Origin: Alisma plantago-aquatica
Lineage: Eukaryota > Streptophyta > Magnoliopsida > Alismatales > Alismataceae
Reading direction: 5' to 3'
DNA length: 64,000 bases
Assembly (NCBI GenBank): GCA_963693085.1
Contig: OY856409.1
Span: forward strand, 658,174,591-658,238,590
Part shown: positions 23,107-36,700 of the stretch, one piece after another
Layout of the letters: every line of letters begins with the position of its first letter
Numbering within the stretch: the stretch's first letter is position 1
Made by a program: the position numbers and the translations under genes
The notes under the pieces: model-generated
The model's input: only the letters and a program-made list of their open reading frames with translations
Told to the model about the DNA's origin: nothing
The model's database searches: none

Positions 23107-25061
23107 TGTATGTGAAATCCTAAGGTGACTAATACCTTAATAAGGCATAAATATTACGGGGACAAAATCACATAAGATGGATAGGACGGAATTTTATTAG
23201 CTAGATAATCACATTTGGATGATTTATAAACTTTACTTAAAATTCTAACTCCCAACCGTGTGAATCTTAGTTTAACCAAATTTGACCTTACATGTCCAAT
23301 TGAAAATTTAAAACTCATGATATTTCATACACGATATATGTTTGTGTGATTCTATAGAATTTGAAAAATCCTAAGTCAACTCATTTGCATCAAGAATTAT
23401 TGGTACACTATATCATTATATTATCCTTACGATTATTGTGAGTGAGTGAAGATACAACTCTATCAATCAAGTAAAACTCGTTTAATTATGGCAACCATGA
23501 TTAGCGATATGAAGTTTTCCACATCATTTCAAAATTTCACGAAAGTATAATATAGAATTGGCTATTATCTAGCAATCCAAGGTTGGCACTCTTGCTACTA
23601 AAAAGGAGGTTCGAATTTGCGTTCTCTTAGGATCGAATTGGAGAACAGTCCTAAACAACGCAGGACTAATAGCTAGTTTACATTCCACGCTACTAGACAC
23701 GTACGACACTGTGATAATCTGCCACCATATACTCCCCTCAAAATTTATCTTTTAGGGTTGAGTCTGGTATAGCCCCACCTAGGCGTAGCTCCTCAACATT
23801 AACTGTTTTTCAACTATTGGCCACTCAGTCAACACCATCTTTTAATGCTTGACTGTGGTGATTATGATCAAACGCCTAACTGAGAGCGTACAAAGGGATG
23901 ATTGTGAAAAATGCCGTCAACGATCCATTTTCATTTTATGCCAATTTCAACATATTTGTTTTCATTTTCTTCTGCGTTCCGTTATGTTAAGACTTTGAAC
24001 ATTTCCCTTTTCTTCTATGTTAAACTAATGACATTGCGAGTACTATCAATTTACCCGTCAGGATCTTACTTCAATTGTATCGTACCACTCTCACTAAATT
24101 ACGAGTTTTGAGTTTGTGCTCTCCAACGAGTTTCGAGTTTGCGTTCTCCAAAGCAATGTGACGTCGCTCATGAGTCATGCCCCCCATCTGAGAGATACTC
24201 ACCTAGTATTCTACAGATGATGATTACCCGGGTTATAAAATACACAATCTACACTACTTACATTTCTAGTTGCAACTAAAACATACTACACCAGAATCTC
24301 TATAACTCGGGAATGACATCAAATTAATTCAACTTTCTAGTCAATTCCTCAATCATTTCACGCAAGAAGATAAATCTCCACATACTATTTCACGACTATA
24401 AGAAATTTGGTGCCTTGATAGCACCTCGCTGAGGCCCAAATGACCGTACTTCGAAATTGTGTAATAACACATCACCTGTACTGTCAGACTATTAATTAGA
24501 AATCATTTTTTATGTAGTCTTAAGTTATTCTAAAGGGGGGCGACAATATAGAAATTGTAAAATACATGCAACTTTTGTAATTATGGACGATACAATTTTG
24601 AAACACTGATCGTGTTCAGGGAAAAGAGTATGCTATGTAGACTCCAGACTCCATTTTTTGTCCAAGAGATGGAAAGAAAGTAACAAATCAAAAGCCTCTT
24701 TTGATCTTTATACATGCACAAAGACACTTTCAAGTTTAGTTTTGAATCGACAAAGCACAACCAAATCCTCAAAGGACGAAACAAAAAGCCACACATAGAA
24801 GTTAAAACAAATTCGACAAGAAGTCACGCATTTGGTACGACTTCTACTCGTTAAGATGTGGAGAGAACATGGACGACAGAGAACCTATTCTTTCTCACAA
24901 GCACACAACCAAACAGAGATTTCATTTGTTGGACACGATTCGATTATTTCACTTGCAAGACACGCCTTATGGAGTTTCTATGGTACGGAGATATGTACAA
25001 ACAAGCTAAGTTAAACCAAAGAAGACGGACAACGCAACATGCATATAAAAAGAAAGGCTCT
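23107..25061. other. No recognisable gene; includes 3' flank of the caleosin gene
   Basis: AT-rich sequence with no domain I can identify. The last few hundred bases would hold the 3' untranslated region of the minus-strand caleosin gene. I do not see a clear canonical poly(A) signal. Confidence 0.4.
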
Positions 25062-28000
25062 CTATTCCTTCTTGTGCGGCGTACTACGCTGCTTCTCCAC
25101 GTACTCGAACAGGCTGCCGTCGAAGCACCGCCGGATAGCCTCCTTGGGCAAGCAACCATCAGCGTCCTTCGCTAGCAAGTACAGTATACCCCATTCAAGC
25201 TTGGCCGCAAACCTGCGGAATTGTTCGTCAGCTAAACTCACGGTTACTAAAACAAATTATCTACTGGATGTAGCTATTTTAAGCAGATGTCATATTATAT
25301 TGTTGTACGCGCTTTACCATCCATAAAGGTCCCAGGTGACACGATATCCTTCTGTCATATCCCACAACTCCCGAAATGTGAGCCTATCAGGGTTCGTCCG
25401 CGCGTACCTGCTGAAGATGTGCTCGAAGTTGGCAGGAAAAAACCTGCATGTAGAACCTAGTGATTAACAAAACCTCCAAGTTGGCAAAGGGAAAAACTTG
25501 CATGTATAACCTAATTAAAAAAACCTCCTAAAGTTTCTATGCACTTAAACAAATATATATTGGGAAGAACAACAGTGTGCACGATGAAAGAAAAAAAATA
25601 AACTTACCAAGTTTGACATTAATTTGTCGACAAACAAAACTCACACTGATTTTAGCTTGAAATTAATACTAACCTCTTACAATCCCTTCTAAATCGGACG
25701 CTCAATTCTTAAACCTACTTATCTTTAGGAAATCCCATGCCTAGCGCCATATAGAGAAGACATCCGACTTATGATGGTTTCACATTCTACAATTGAAATG
25801 TGAGCTCACCAGTCACAACTTCATAGTGTCTATTAGAGTTAAACACATCTCTCAATTAACCTCATCTAATAACAAAAAAAGCTGACTTAAAATCCCAATT
25901 TGCTCAAACTTGTACTCTAGTAATAATCATCATAGAATAGTCTCTAATAAACAAAATGATATAAGAGTACAACGCCCCCCCCTGCACGATTGCATTGCAA
26001 TATGCATCCACGTTCCGTTGAGTATTTGCACAACGAAGTGCAATTTAACATTTTGCAATGAAGAGCAAATACAAGAGGTTTATCCTTTCTTTGCTTATGC
26101 ATTTAGTAGTTCGGATATTTAGTCACCTAGAACACCGTCTGGGAAAAAATGCTTGTTTTATCATGCAAAAATTTATGAATTCTTTTAATATTTTCCTAAG
26201 CCTTCCTCCCATGCATGCAAAAGGTTCGAGAGTTGTAATTACTTATATATAATAAGCTAATTATAACTGTTATTCAACTTTTGGCGACACATTCGTCATA
26301 CAAAGCCTTATCGCCATTGTAGGAAGAAAATAGGTTTTGGCGACACATTCGTCATACAAAGCCTTATCGCCATTGTAGGCATAAAATAGGTTTCAACATG
26401 CCACTATGTGCTCAAAATGACACGTTAGCCTCTATGTCTAGGAAGAGAACAATGTTCTGCTTGCCTCATTGGCACGGGACACCCTTCTCAATACATGGGT
26501 CACAGATTCGACTCAAGGCCAACTAATTTGATGTCATCGATGGAGAATAAATGAAACATCCAAACATTATAGTAAATGACGACTAGACTAGCGACCCGAC
26601 CTCCTCGATAATTTTTGCCTCTTACAGTATAATAAATGACGCCTAGACTAGACACCCAACCTCCTCGATAATTACTTATATATAATAAGATAATTATATC
26701 TGTTATTCAACTTTTAGCGACACATTCGTCATACAAAGCCTTATCGCCATTGTAGGCATAAAATAGGTTTCAACATGCCACTTTGTGCTCAAAATGACAT
26801 GTTAGCCTCTATGTCTAGGAAGAGAACAATGTTATGCTTGCCTCATTAGCACATGACACCCTTCTCAATACATGGGTCACAAATTCGACTCAAGGCCAAC
26901 TAAGTTGATGTCATCGATGGAGAATAAATGAAACATCCAAACATTATAGTAAATGACGCCTAGACTAGCCACCCGACCTCCTCGATAATTTTTGCCTCTT
27001 ACAGTTCCCTAGAGTAATCCTGCACAAGAGTGTATTACTAATAAGGGAAATATTGGCCCAACACCCAAAGAACTTAATACTAGATAGCAAATTGATAGAC
27101 TGAGCTTCACATTGCAGTATTGGAAATGAATCAATTCTTGTTTTGGATCGTATTTGTGTATTCTATTTTTTTCATTTCTAATACATGCAACCACATTCAT
27201 AACCAGCATGATGTATATTACACATATTGAGACACAATCGTAATCCTTTAGGGGTTATAATTTGGTGTATAACCAAAATTGTAAAATATATAAACTCCAT
27301 AAATATCACTCATTAATCATAAGAATATTATAAAAGAAAAAAAACTAATCACAAGTCAGTCACACCGGTAAACGCAAAAGCTACCATGTCTCTCTAAGAG
27401 TTACTTTCCACTCAACGGTCAATATCACTCGTCCTCATGCAATTTTCGTTATACAACCTTGTGATTCACATTTAGTATAGTTGTTGCCAAGTGGGAGTTC
27501 CACATGCACACAACCTTGTAGCAAGAAACCACCACAACTTCTATATAGAGGCATACTTTACTTTTGCAAAACCAAGTTATTGATAGTTTTGGCACCTTTA
27601 TTTAGATCTATAAAGCTTCATCTATAGCTTATATGATATTTTGTTTTTAGAAAATACGTAAAAGTTGTCTTAATTATAAGCATCTAAAGTCTTAACCCAT
27701 CATACAAGAGCTATACTACTACATACAATCCCCATGGCAGCCAATGGCACCATTTGAGTGATACTAGGGAGTACACATACAATAGAGCATATTTATCTTA
27801 CTATACCCTAAGGTTAGTGGGTAACATTAGGTTGATTACTAGCAACATTTTTCTATCCTTACACATCCTTATCTCATGACATGATAAATGGGTCGGGCCA
27901 AATGGATAAAGAAACATAAACACCAATGTGTTACTATCAACAATAGCCCTATAGTTTTTCAAACCGGAATCGCAAAGCACAAGCTAAAAATAATATTCGA

Positions 28001-29577
28001 GTCATCATGCCACATGTGTATAATGATATAACAACAATAAAATTAGTAACCTAAATCTTCAATAAGCAAAAACTATATTCATGACAAACATATTCTTCTT
28101 TGTACTACTCATAATCCCTTTGGGTTCATGACAAATGAAAATTTGGTAGTTGGAATTAAGTGTAACTAAGCCATATGTCAAAGAAACATAATGTAATTAT
28201 ATTTCCTTTGTTGAAATAGTATTTAGAAACCTCGAGACGTGGAATATATGCCTAAATTACTAATTAACCCTAGACAAACGAGTGAACATGTGAAATGAGC
28301 ACGATTAAGACTACTCCTTCATTGTGCTAATTTTAGTGAGGGTAAATGGATGATCCATAAAGTTGTCTTAGGAGTAGTTGACGAATGCATGATGCCCTAG
28401 CCGTTTTAGAAAAGTCACTATCTCACCAAATAATAATGCTGACTATATCTTATTATTTTTCTTTTCTTTTTGTATTTTTTTTTAATTGATCATTCTATTC
28501 ATCCCGTGGCCTAGGCTCGATCCTAGGACCTCTCGCTAACAAACCGAGTGTCTAACCATCTTGGTGTCTTCTTTTTGTAATTGTATTGCATCTTTTCAAA
28601 GTGTGGCTGGATACGGTATATGCCTTTTTAGAAAAGTTGCTATCGCATATTTTCATCTATAACATTACACTAGTCTATTGTATTCTCAAGATTTTGAGAA
28701 GCGAAATTCCTGACCACGGATTTTAGAAAACGAGCTAATAATAAGAAATCCTACATCAAAGCCTAAAACAGTATCACTAAAACCGAGCTCTTGCGACCTG
28801 TGCGGAAGAAGTGACATAATACAACGTTCATTTCATGTACTCACCTCCCCTCTGTGTCATAAGTGCTGGTGTCACTGCCATGCTTTGCCTTGTGTATGTT
28901 GTGCAAGTAAATAGGGAAGAAGAGAGAAGGCATCCAACCCTGCACACACCCAAAGTAATCCATGTAATCAGAAAATGGAACTTATGAGCTACCTCATCGC
29001 AAGCAAACGGTTTGATTAGTCTACACTCACAGGCAAGGTTGCATAACTCATTGTCCCGTTTATAATGATTGTAAGGACCAGGGATGTGATTGGATTGAAT
29101 CCTAGTGCTCGACAGCCTGCAAATATATACAACGCCGCCCTCTTTATAAACGCAGTTACTATCCAGCCAGAAGAATCTTGCGATCAAGGCAAGTCACATT
29201 TAGATCAAGCCCCCTTCAAGATATAACTATATACCTGCATATGTCTCCCAAGGGTAGATAATCCCGTTGTTGTCGCGATCGAAGAATGCGACATGCTGTT
29301 GGAGCACACTCATGCCCCTGTGTCTATGGCCCCTCGTCCCCTCCGGATGATCCGTGTCCGGTGCCACAAGAGCCCGTGCCACATCTACACACGTTCACGG
29401 GCAAGATGAACAGCGGATGGGAAGAAACTCAAAACACTCTGGTATCTGGAAGCATGGCCGAACCATTGAAAGCAACTTACATGGCTTCTGTAGGGAGTTG
29501 TCGAGGTCGCTACGGATTGCCCTCTCGATCGTCACCGGCGCCGCGGGCGCCACCGTCTCCATGGCTTCGTTAGCCAT
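25062..29577 (-). CDS. Caleosin / plant seed peroxygenase, six exons
   Basis: Exons (minus strand): 29577-29481, 29384-29235, 29116-29031, 28939-28845, 25443-25318, 25212-25062. They sum to 705 nt, 234 aa plus stop, with GT/AG junctions and a continuous frame. Caleosins are lipid-droplet or ER proteins; many are haem peroxygenases that oxidise unsaturated fatty-acid hydroperoxides. A single EF-hand loop is at residues 68-79 ([12 protein letters not shown]), preceded by a conserved His63. A hydrophobic segment at about 90-110 leads to the proline knot (P111, P115, P120; SLFFPIY). A second conserved His lies in the [13 protein letters not shown] segment. The C-terminal half ([42 protein letters not shown]) is also canonical. 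An in-frame ATG three codons upstream (29586) is an alternative start. Intron 5 is 3.4 kb and holds tandem repeats. Length is normal for the family, and the gene looks functional. Confidence 0.95.
26241..27004. repeat. Tandem duplication within caleosin intron 5
   Basis: A unit beginning ACTTATATATAATAAG at 26241 repeats at 26674 with few changes. Shared blocks include GGCGACACATTCGTCATACA (AGCGAC in the second copy), CTCTATGTCTAGGAAGAGAA, and the ending GACCTCCTCGATAATTTTTG. Within the first copy a 56-bp segment is itself duplicated (26281 and 26337). The GTAAATGACGCCTAGACTAG segment also occurs an extra time. It does not disturb the splice sites. Confidence 0.9.
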
Positions 29578-29785
29578 AGCTATCAACCTGGATCAGGTGA
29601 TCTCTCTGCAGCAGGTCCGAGTCGCTAATTAACCACCACACTGATGGGATCTGGAGATCAGATGTGTAGTTGTAATGCTTGCAGAACCGCACGGCCGCAC
29701 TATAGGGAACTGGAAAGAGGAGATTCACGAGTGTGGGACGGCGGCAACTGCTCCCTGGTGGACGCGTAGGGTGAAGGCCTCAGCG

Positions 29786-29792
29786 ACGTGGC
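29786..29792 (+). promoter_or_regulatory. ABRE-like ACGTGGC upstream of caleosin
   Basis: ACGTGGC about 210 bp upstream of the caleosin ATG, in the context GCGACGTGGC. It matches the abscisic-acid response element core. Caleosin genes are often ABA- or stress-induced. A seven-base match is weak evidence on its own. Confidence 0.3.
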
Positions 29793-30444
29793 TGTGTGCG
29801 CTTGTAGCCAGGTTCGGCGGAGCCACGCAATGTGGTAATAACTAGAAAGATATGTTTCTATTATTTCAGTACAGTTCTTTGCTGTAACGCTCCTTGGGAA
29901 AGAATATTATATATTAAGAAAAACTATACAGGGTGAATTATTGAATGGTCCATTATCTAACCGAAACCTTCTCGGTTGGTTTCCCGAAGACCTGCTTTGC
30001 TTCATCACAATTTCTTACAATCCTTCTCCAACACAGCTAATTTCAAAGAGATTACTTTGTTTTTTGGTACATATTTGGAAACCGGTTCTTTGAAATTTAT
30101 CCACAATGTATGTGGCTGGTTTGTAGTAATTAGTGATCACATGCACATATGAAATTATATATTTTAAAATTCCCTAAAAATGTTAAATTCATATTAGTTA
30201 ATGCTAACAAATAAAAGGCAATAAGTTTTTGTATTTATGAAAATCGTTAGCATATATAAAAAAAATCAATTTTCAAACAAACTAAAGTTATTGTAAACCA
30301 AAAACGGCCAACAATAGAAGATATGTTCCCATTATCCGTATATTTGTTGTGTGAAGACAATGTAAGGTTAGTGTGGCATATAATCAATCCAATAAATAGC
30401 TAATATATCGTTTGATAATTTAAAAATTGCACATGCAAATGTTA

Positions 30445-30500
30445 AAATTGAAAGAGGACAATCCAATAAATAGCTAATATATTTTGTCCTCTTTCAATTT
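30445..30500. repeat. 17-bp inverted repeat (hairpin)
   Basis: AAATTGAAAGAGGACAA and its exact complement TTGTCCTCTTTCAATTT are separated by 22 bp. The intervening loop is part of the 24-bp direct repeat CCAATAAATAGCTAATATAT also present at 30385-30408. Confidence 0.8.
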
Positions 30501-31561
30501 CCCAAGGTGCTCCAATTAATATTTATTGTAAATGCACCTGGTTAACTTTTTTGGGAGAGTTTTGAGTATAGATAAGGATATGGGATGAGTAGAGACATAC
30601 TTTAAAATAGAGTTTGGTGATAGAAATATAGTGTCATCAGCTATCGGATTTGTTAAGGAAATATGGTTTAATGATTTTTATTCAACATGTGAAGATAGAA
30701 TTTTAGTGGGGAAAAAATAAAATGAGAAAGGGGAAAAGTTAAGGAAAACACAACAATGTAAAACAAGACAATTGTATTTGGTTGTAACTTTTGTAAAACT
30801 AAAAAAGGGCATGATCATAGTGCAGATTGTAGTTTATTTTTTTAGATAACACAACTCATTAATTTTTGGTGTAATATAGATACATGCAAAATGGACTTCT
30901 TTGAAATAGACAAGAACCACATGTGCTAAATATAGGTTTCTGAAACTATTACAATTAGGGTTGGAAAGTTTTATATGTACATATATATTATTCCACTTGA
31001 ACCATATTTCAATATTTTTTCAATTGAAGTAAACAATAACTCAGTGAAATTTAATTTTAGAACTACATTGTTAACATTTCAATAATAATATGAGGAAAAT
31101 GTTCGTGGGTTTAAGGATTGAGAGGATATGGTGGGACATATAGACTGTTAAGTCCCTCTTTCTTGTGTTTTCTTATGGGGAGCACTTTTCGAAGGCACTC
31201 TAATCAAAGACTCATGTTAATAAGGGAAAATAACAATGGTAAGAACATCATGAGATGGTTGTTTATCTTGTAGTACAATAAGTATTAAGAATCCCATAAG
31301 TTACACCCAATTTGAAACTTTTCCAAAGCCATATTTGTAACGACTCCCTCCCCATGTTATCCCTAGTGAAGTTGGACCGAGAGGGCAAGGGCTATTGGAA
31401 AAATTTTACAACAATATGAAGGTAATCTCCTCAAAGGAGGTACATAATATGATCAAAGGAAACTAAGCCTAAAATAGGAAATAAACCAACTATCTAGATC
31501 CTCCAGTCGTATTTAGATGTCTTCTCATTTGGTGCCATCTTCAGGATATTTATATATTTAG

Positions 31562-33763
31562 TGTTCGTAAGGTATGCCTAGAGAGCCAATCATGTGATGA
31601 TTGACAAGGCATATACCATAAAGGATTTGATTAATATTCATAAAGGGAAGCTTTCAATTCATTTTGTTTCATTCAGTTATGAGATAATGAGGAAACACTA
31701 TCAATGTCTAAAGAATGACAATACTAAATGACGTATGTCTTCAAGTATGTGACTTGGAGAATGAGATCATATGAATGCTAAGAGTATGTACATTGTTGTT
31801 ATGTCCCTAGTTGGTTGTTACTGTGGAAGGTAGGTAGACACCAATAACATGTAAAGACTAGATTGTGGGTTGGTTGATGATAGAGTCTCATTAGTCATGA
31901 TATGGCATATCAAACCAAGCACATAGATACATGTTAGGGAATAGTGTATCGGACATACCCACCTTAAGAGTGACACATGGAAACTATGTGGTGGTCATAG
32001 TCATCTCTCATAGTGAAGGTGGTGATCGTGATTCTTAGGCCTAAAATCACTGCACTCATCACATGTCTTTGGGTATACTTTGACATCATCAAACGTAATC
32101 TTGAAATAAGGGTTGCCATTACGGTGATAATTTGATAGCTCTAACACATGGGGACTAACTGTGAGTGATAGAGATAGGATTTGTCCCTCCTACTGGAGAT
32201 TGATATCCTGTTCACTTGATAAGTGAGACTGAGAAATACATGTGCATGCATATGTGAATAAATATATGATATTGAGGTCACATTATCTCAAACAGTCTGC
32301 TCTTGGTTAAAGAAATATGAGTTGAGCATTGATAGGATGACAATTATATGCCTTGAATTCACTCCGAATATCAGAGATGAAGGAATGATACAATCACTGC
32401 AACACCTTACACAGATTTTAGGTTGAAGTTGTTCTCCAACTTTACATTCACTTGGGTAGCACTGGTGTGCGGCTAGGCACCACTCTCTGCTTGTGATGAC
32501 ATAAGTTAGTTATGGACACTCACTGCCAACATGATATGGGACCTATAGGGTCACACACATAGGAACTCATCTAGAAGAGGAGTTTAATCTTGAATGGCGA
32601 TTGGATTGACTACTAAAGTGTTTAGGCACTCAATTCATGCAATGGATCAGCTGACAATACTGTCAGCCAATCATCTCACAAGGTGAAATGGTCGTTTGGA
32701 GTGCCAAATGATCGACTCAATTGTTGAGACATCCGTTTGTGTTGTCAGACTGATCAGAAATTGAATTGGCTAAAATTCTGCCCAAATTGAAGTATGAACT
32801 GACCAGTTCATTCTTTTGAACCAACCGGCTCGACTCGACTCACCAAACGACTGTCTGTGTGAGCGAGACGATCGTCTTGCATGAATAAGATCTCCCAGTT
32901 TATGGAAAATTTTGATTGCATCAAGGATTAGTGCCGATGTCATGTCATGCATTACTTGGATTTAAAATTGGAAAATTCATTTACGGTCAAGAAACATGGT
33001 GAAACGACCGTCTGGCTGCACTAGAAGATCGTCTCACATGTGAGATGGTCGTTTCACAAGACAAATGACCATTTTGGATGTCACATGTTGCAAAAATTCA
33101 AGATCTTCCGCTCCCTTCCACTCCCACAAAGATCTCAAATAGACTGGGAACCCTAACCCTAACCTCACCTATAAATAGAGCGGTATTGGGGGATTCCCAG
33201 AGCACAACACACACAATTGAGAATTAGTTGCTCTGATAGTTGTTGTCCTCTCTAGTTTTGGTAACCAAGAGAGCCCAAGCAAGTCCTACTCGACTAGGGA
33301 GGGATAGTGATGGGAGAGAACAACTGAGGATCATAGTTGTGAGAGAGAAAGTTGGTGACTAGTACGCCAATGGGAGAGACAAATCCTTCCTATCCATTCT
33401 AGCAGGACGACATGAGTTCTAGTTGGTCTGTGTGGACTACTCTAGAGGTAGGAGTCCTTTGACTGCTGCTAGGGGGACAATGTTAGTTTGCAATCCGCGG
33501 CAAGACTACATGAGTTGCTGCTGAAGTTGTTCAATTTGTGGTCCATGGAGAAGACCAGGAGCTGCACAGACACCGTCCAAGAGCAACTAGAAGATAGTTG
33601 CATTGCAACGAGTTGTTGTCATTGGACTTGCTCCAGTACCAGGTATAAACTCGTTAAACCATCCTTCCTATTTTACAGTAATTGACACGAACTTATTGTT
33701 ATGGAAATACAAATAGATAAAAATTTTATTTTTGCTGCTTACTCTGTGCCCATATTTCCAACA
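31562..33763 (+). mobile_element. Solo LTR, SIRE/copia-like family, copy 1
   Basis: Starts TGTTCGTAAGGTATGCC and ends ATATTTCCAACA. The 5-bp target duplication is perfect: TTTAG at 31557-31561 and 33764-33768. No primer binding site or internal region follows, so it is a single LTR left by recombination. A TATA box (TATAAATA, 33170-33177) marks the promoter in plus orientation. A related copy lies inverted at 49732-51661. The TGTTGGNAAT...ATGCCC style of the ends resembles SIRE-type copia LTRs, but the superfamily is inferred. Confidence 0.85.
33170..33177 (+). promoter_or_regulatory. TATA box of the solo LTR
   Basis: CCTATAAATAGAG is a textbook plant TATA context within the LTR, about 590 bp from its 3' end. 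Confidence 0.6.
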
Positions 33764-33768
33764 TTTAG

Positions 33769-36700
33769 AAATTTTGTAGTTTAACATAAAATACCAACAA
33801 ATAAAATGAGGTCAATATATTTCTAGAATGAGTACATGGTGTGCACATATAAATGTAACAATATAGTAATCAACCATATCAACAATTATCACTAAATAAT
33901 CAAACTTGCATTTTCTATATAACTTCCCAACCAACAGTTGCCTAATCTCATTGGGTACATTCATCCCTTGCTCCATCATTGGATCCCTAGGGGAAAGGTC
34001 CAACATTAGACTCATGGTGACTATCCATCAATAGACTTGGTCACATGTACACATATATCATGTAGGTTACTTCTTTAGTGACTCATCCTTAGTTTCAGGG
34101 AGTATTACCTCCATCAACTACCCCTTTAGAAATTGCATCATTGGGTTTCAAGAAAACTATTTTATATAAGCTGATATACATAGGGCCTTAAAATCTTATA
34201 AGAGTTATATGAGCAAGCAAGCAGTTTAATTTCAATACACATGAAACTCTAGAAAACATTAGAATCTGATAAGACGGTTATTTATACTACATACCTTTCC
34301 TCATGGGCGATTTGGATCCTAGAAACAGAAGAAATGAATCAATCAATCAATCAATTAATCATCCTGTCATTGAAGTTTGACATACAAATATTACTTTATA
34401 TACTCAAAACATACTAGGGTTTTGCTTCGGTCTTATGTTTGGAGTTTTGGGTTAGATTAGGTATTAGGGTTTGACTTCCTAAACCCTAATTATTACAAAA
34501 TATGCTTTATAAATTAGGAAACCCTAATTTGTCATTATGTGAGCTCTAACTTCCCAATTAGGTATATTTATCTTTTTGTCAACATAGATCAAACATCACT
34601 CATTAAGACCAAGGAATCAAAATATGACTCTTAATTTCACAAAATTAGGGTTCATGTGCACCGAATATCATCAAAGTGTGCATTACTATATACTTTTGGA
34701 ATAGGTTATAGAATTAAATAATGAAACCTATCTTATTGCAACCTACACATTTTTCTAGTCAATTTCATAAATATGTTCACTACCATCGTAGTTACTCTCT
34801 ATTTTCTATGCAAGATTAATTACTTTCTGGAAAATCAGAGACTGCCACATCATCCATATATATAAACATCCACATTTTAACAAATATCATTTTAAATATT
34901 GAGGAAAAGACCCATATTCATTACGTTGTGACATTGATGTCACACAGATGTGGGCATTGTGGTCCAATCTCGCCTGGGATTGTTCTGCGTGCGCGCCAGC
35001 CGAGTAGGTTGTCGACCATGGGGTCAACCCCATGGTTGACTTGGACGTTGGGGGAACAAAAGTCTTAGCCGATGATCCAATGACCTTTGACAAACTATGC
35101 TCAGTTCAACTAGTCCAAGAGTGATGATGGATAGGGTAGAATCAAGGTCATGTAGTCTAAGAACGAAAGAAGAAAATGGAGATTTGGAACCTGACATTTA
35201 CCTGCCAAATTGGTAATTAAAGGCCATGAGGAGGATCATGGATGTCCGCAGAGTAGTTCCCATGTCTCGTCTAGTAGTGTGGTGGCTATATATGGGCTCC
35301 TGGTGAAGTCCCTCAAGCTACTGGTGTTGTGACTAGGGGAAGAGTGGTCAAGATTTCTCTTTCGCCTCTAGATGTACCGGGCACCTTCAGAAGGTCCTTG
35401 TGATGCTCCCAGGCAAGGCAACTTGCTAGAGCCCCCCACTTAGAGTTTGAGGGTGATAGAGCACCAACAGTAGGGTGAAACTTGATGGGGAAGATGGGAG
35501 AGTGAGGTGATCAATTGAGGTTAGATCTGGAAGTGTGATGGGTCAATGGTGCTAGGCGTATCTTATTTATAGGATAAGATGGAGAGTCAAGGACAAATCC
35601 TCCTAACCCTAATTTCTAGTGTTATCCTTGAATTATATTTTTACCTTTATGATAATTGGAGATGTTTATCTTGTTGAATTTGGCATAATCTCTTGGTTAC
35701 ATTGGGAGTGGTTTGAGCAAAAATAGTGGAGAGCAGAGGGAGAATAGGTGAGAGGTCAAAGTCCAATCTATTTGGGACTCACTTCAAAGGTGGATGATGA
35801 CCACCATCCATCCAATTTCGAATTTATAGGTCAGGTCAAAAACGAGTCGTGTGACTATAGTCTGCATCATGTGGACCTTTATTTAATAGTTGCAAGTTTC
35901 ATTTTGTTAATATCCAATTATCCTCAAATTATCTACTTCATCCAAAACTTTGGAAATTCCTAGAGGCTTCTATAAAACTCCAAATGCTACTAAATTTTAA
36001 GGGAATCTTCTTAATGACATTATCTCGATCTATACCAAATTTGGAAACAATATCTAAAGGTTAAATATCCTTTCTTTCCTTCCCAAATAATCACTTAATT
36101 TAATTATCTAGGCCATTATACTAATGCATTATCTACACAAACTTGACCATTACCTTTGTCTAGATATTTTTCCCATGCTGGGTTAGGGTTGGGGCTCAAC
36201 CAATCTTGCTGGATGCCCATATCTTGATAATCTAGTCACTCATGGTATTATTATGCATTAATCACTCATTTATCTAATATTTTAAAATCTCCCAAATTAT
36301 TAGAATTTCTTGTATCCTTATATTCCTTACTCGTTAATATGTCAGTGGAAATAGCTAAACATCTGAATCATATCTTTTGGAGAAATTGCATTCATAAGTC
36401 CAAATCAAGGAGAACGACATTGAAATTCAAGGTCTTCAAATACGACCCTAACAATATATTGTTTGCATCCAAAATCTATAAATGCATGAAAATTTTTAGG
36501 TTGTAACAATATCACTTTCTATGAAAAAGAGAGATCCCCAACTACATAAATTATTTAAATACATGATTCTGACTAATCGTAAGTATATACTCAATCAATC
36601 CAATTATCTATGTCAAAAACAAGTAGTAGAAGCTTGTCATGAACATCCACACATCTACACCATCACATATGAATAAGGAACCTATATCGAGATTTGATTA

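Larger units (their letters stand above)
29578..31556. other. Caleosin promoter side and AT-rich intergenic DNA
   Basis: The first few hundred bases should hold the promoter and 5' untranslated region of the caleosin gene and are GC-richer up to about 29830. Beyond that the DNA is AT-rich without a gene. It contains a 24-bp direct repeat (30385-30408, 30459-30482) overlapping a 17-bp hairpin (30445-30461 with 30484-30500). Confidence 0.5.
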
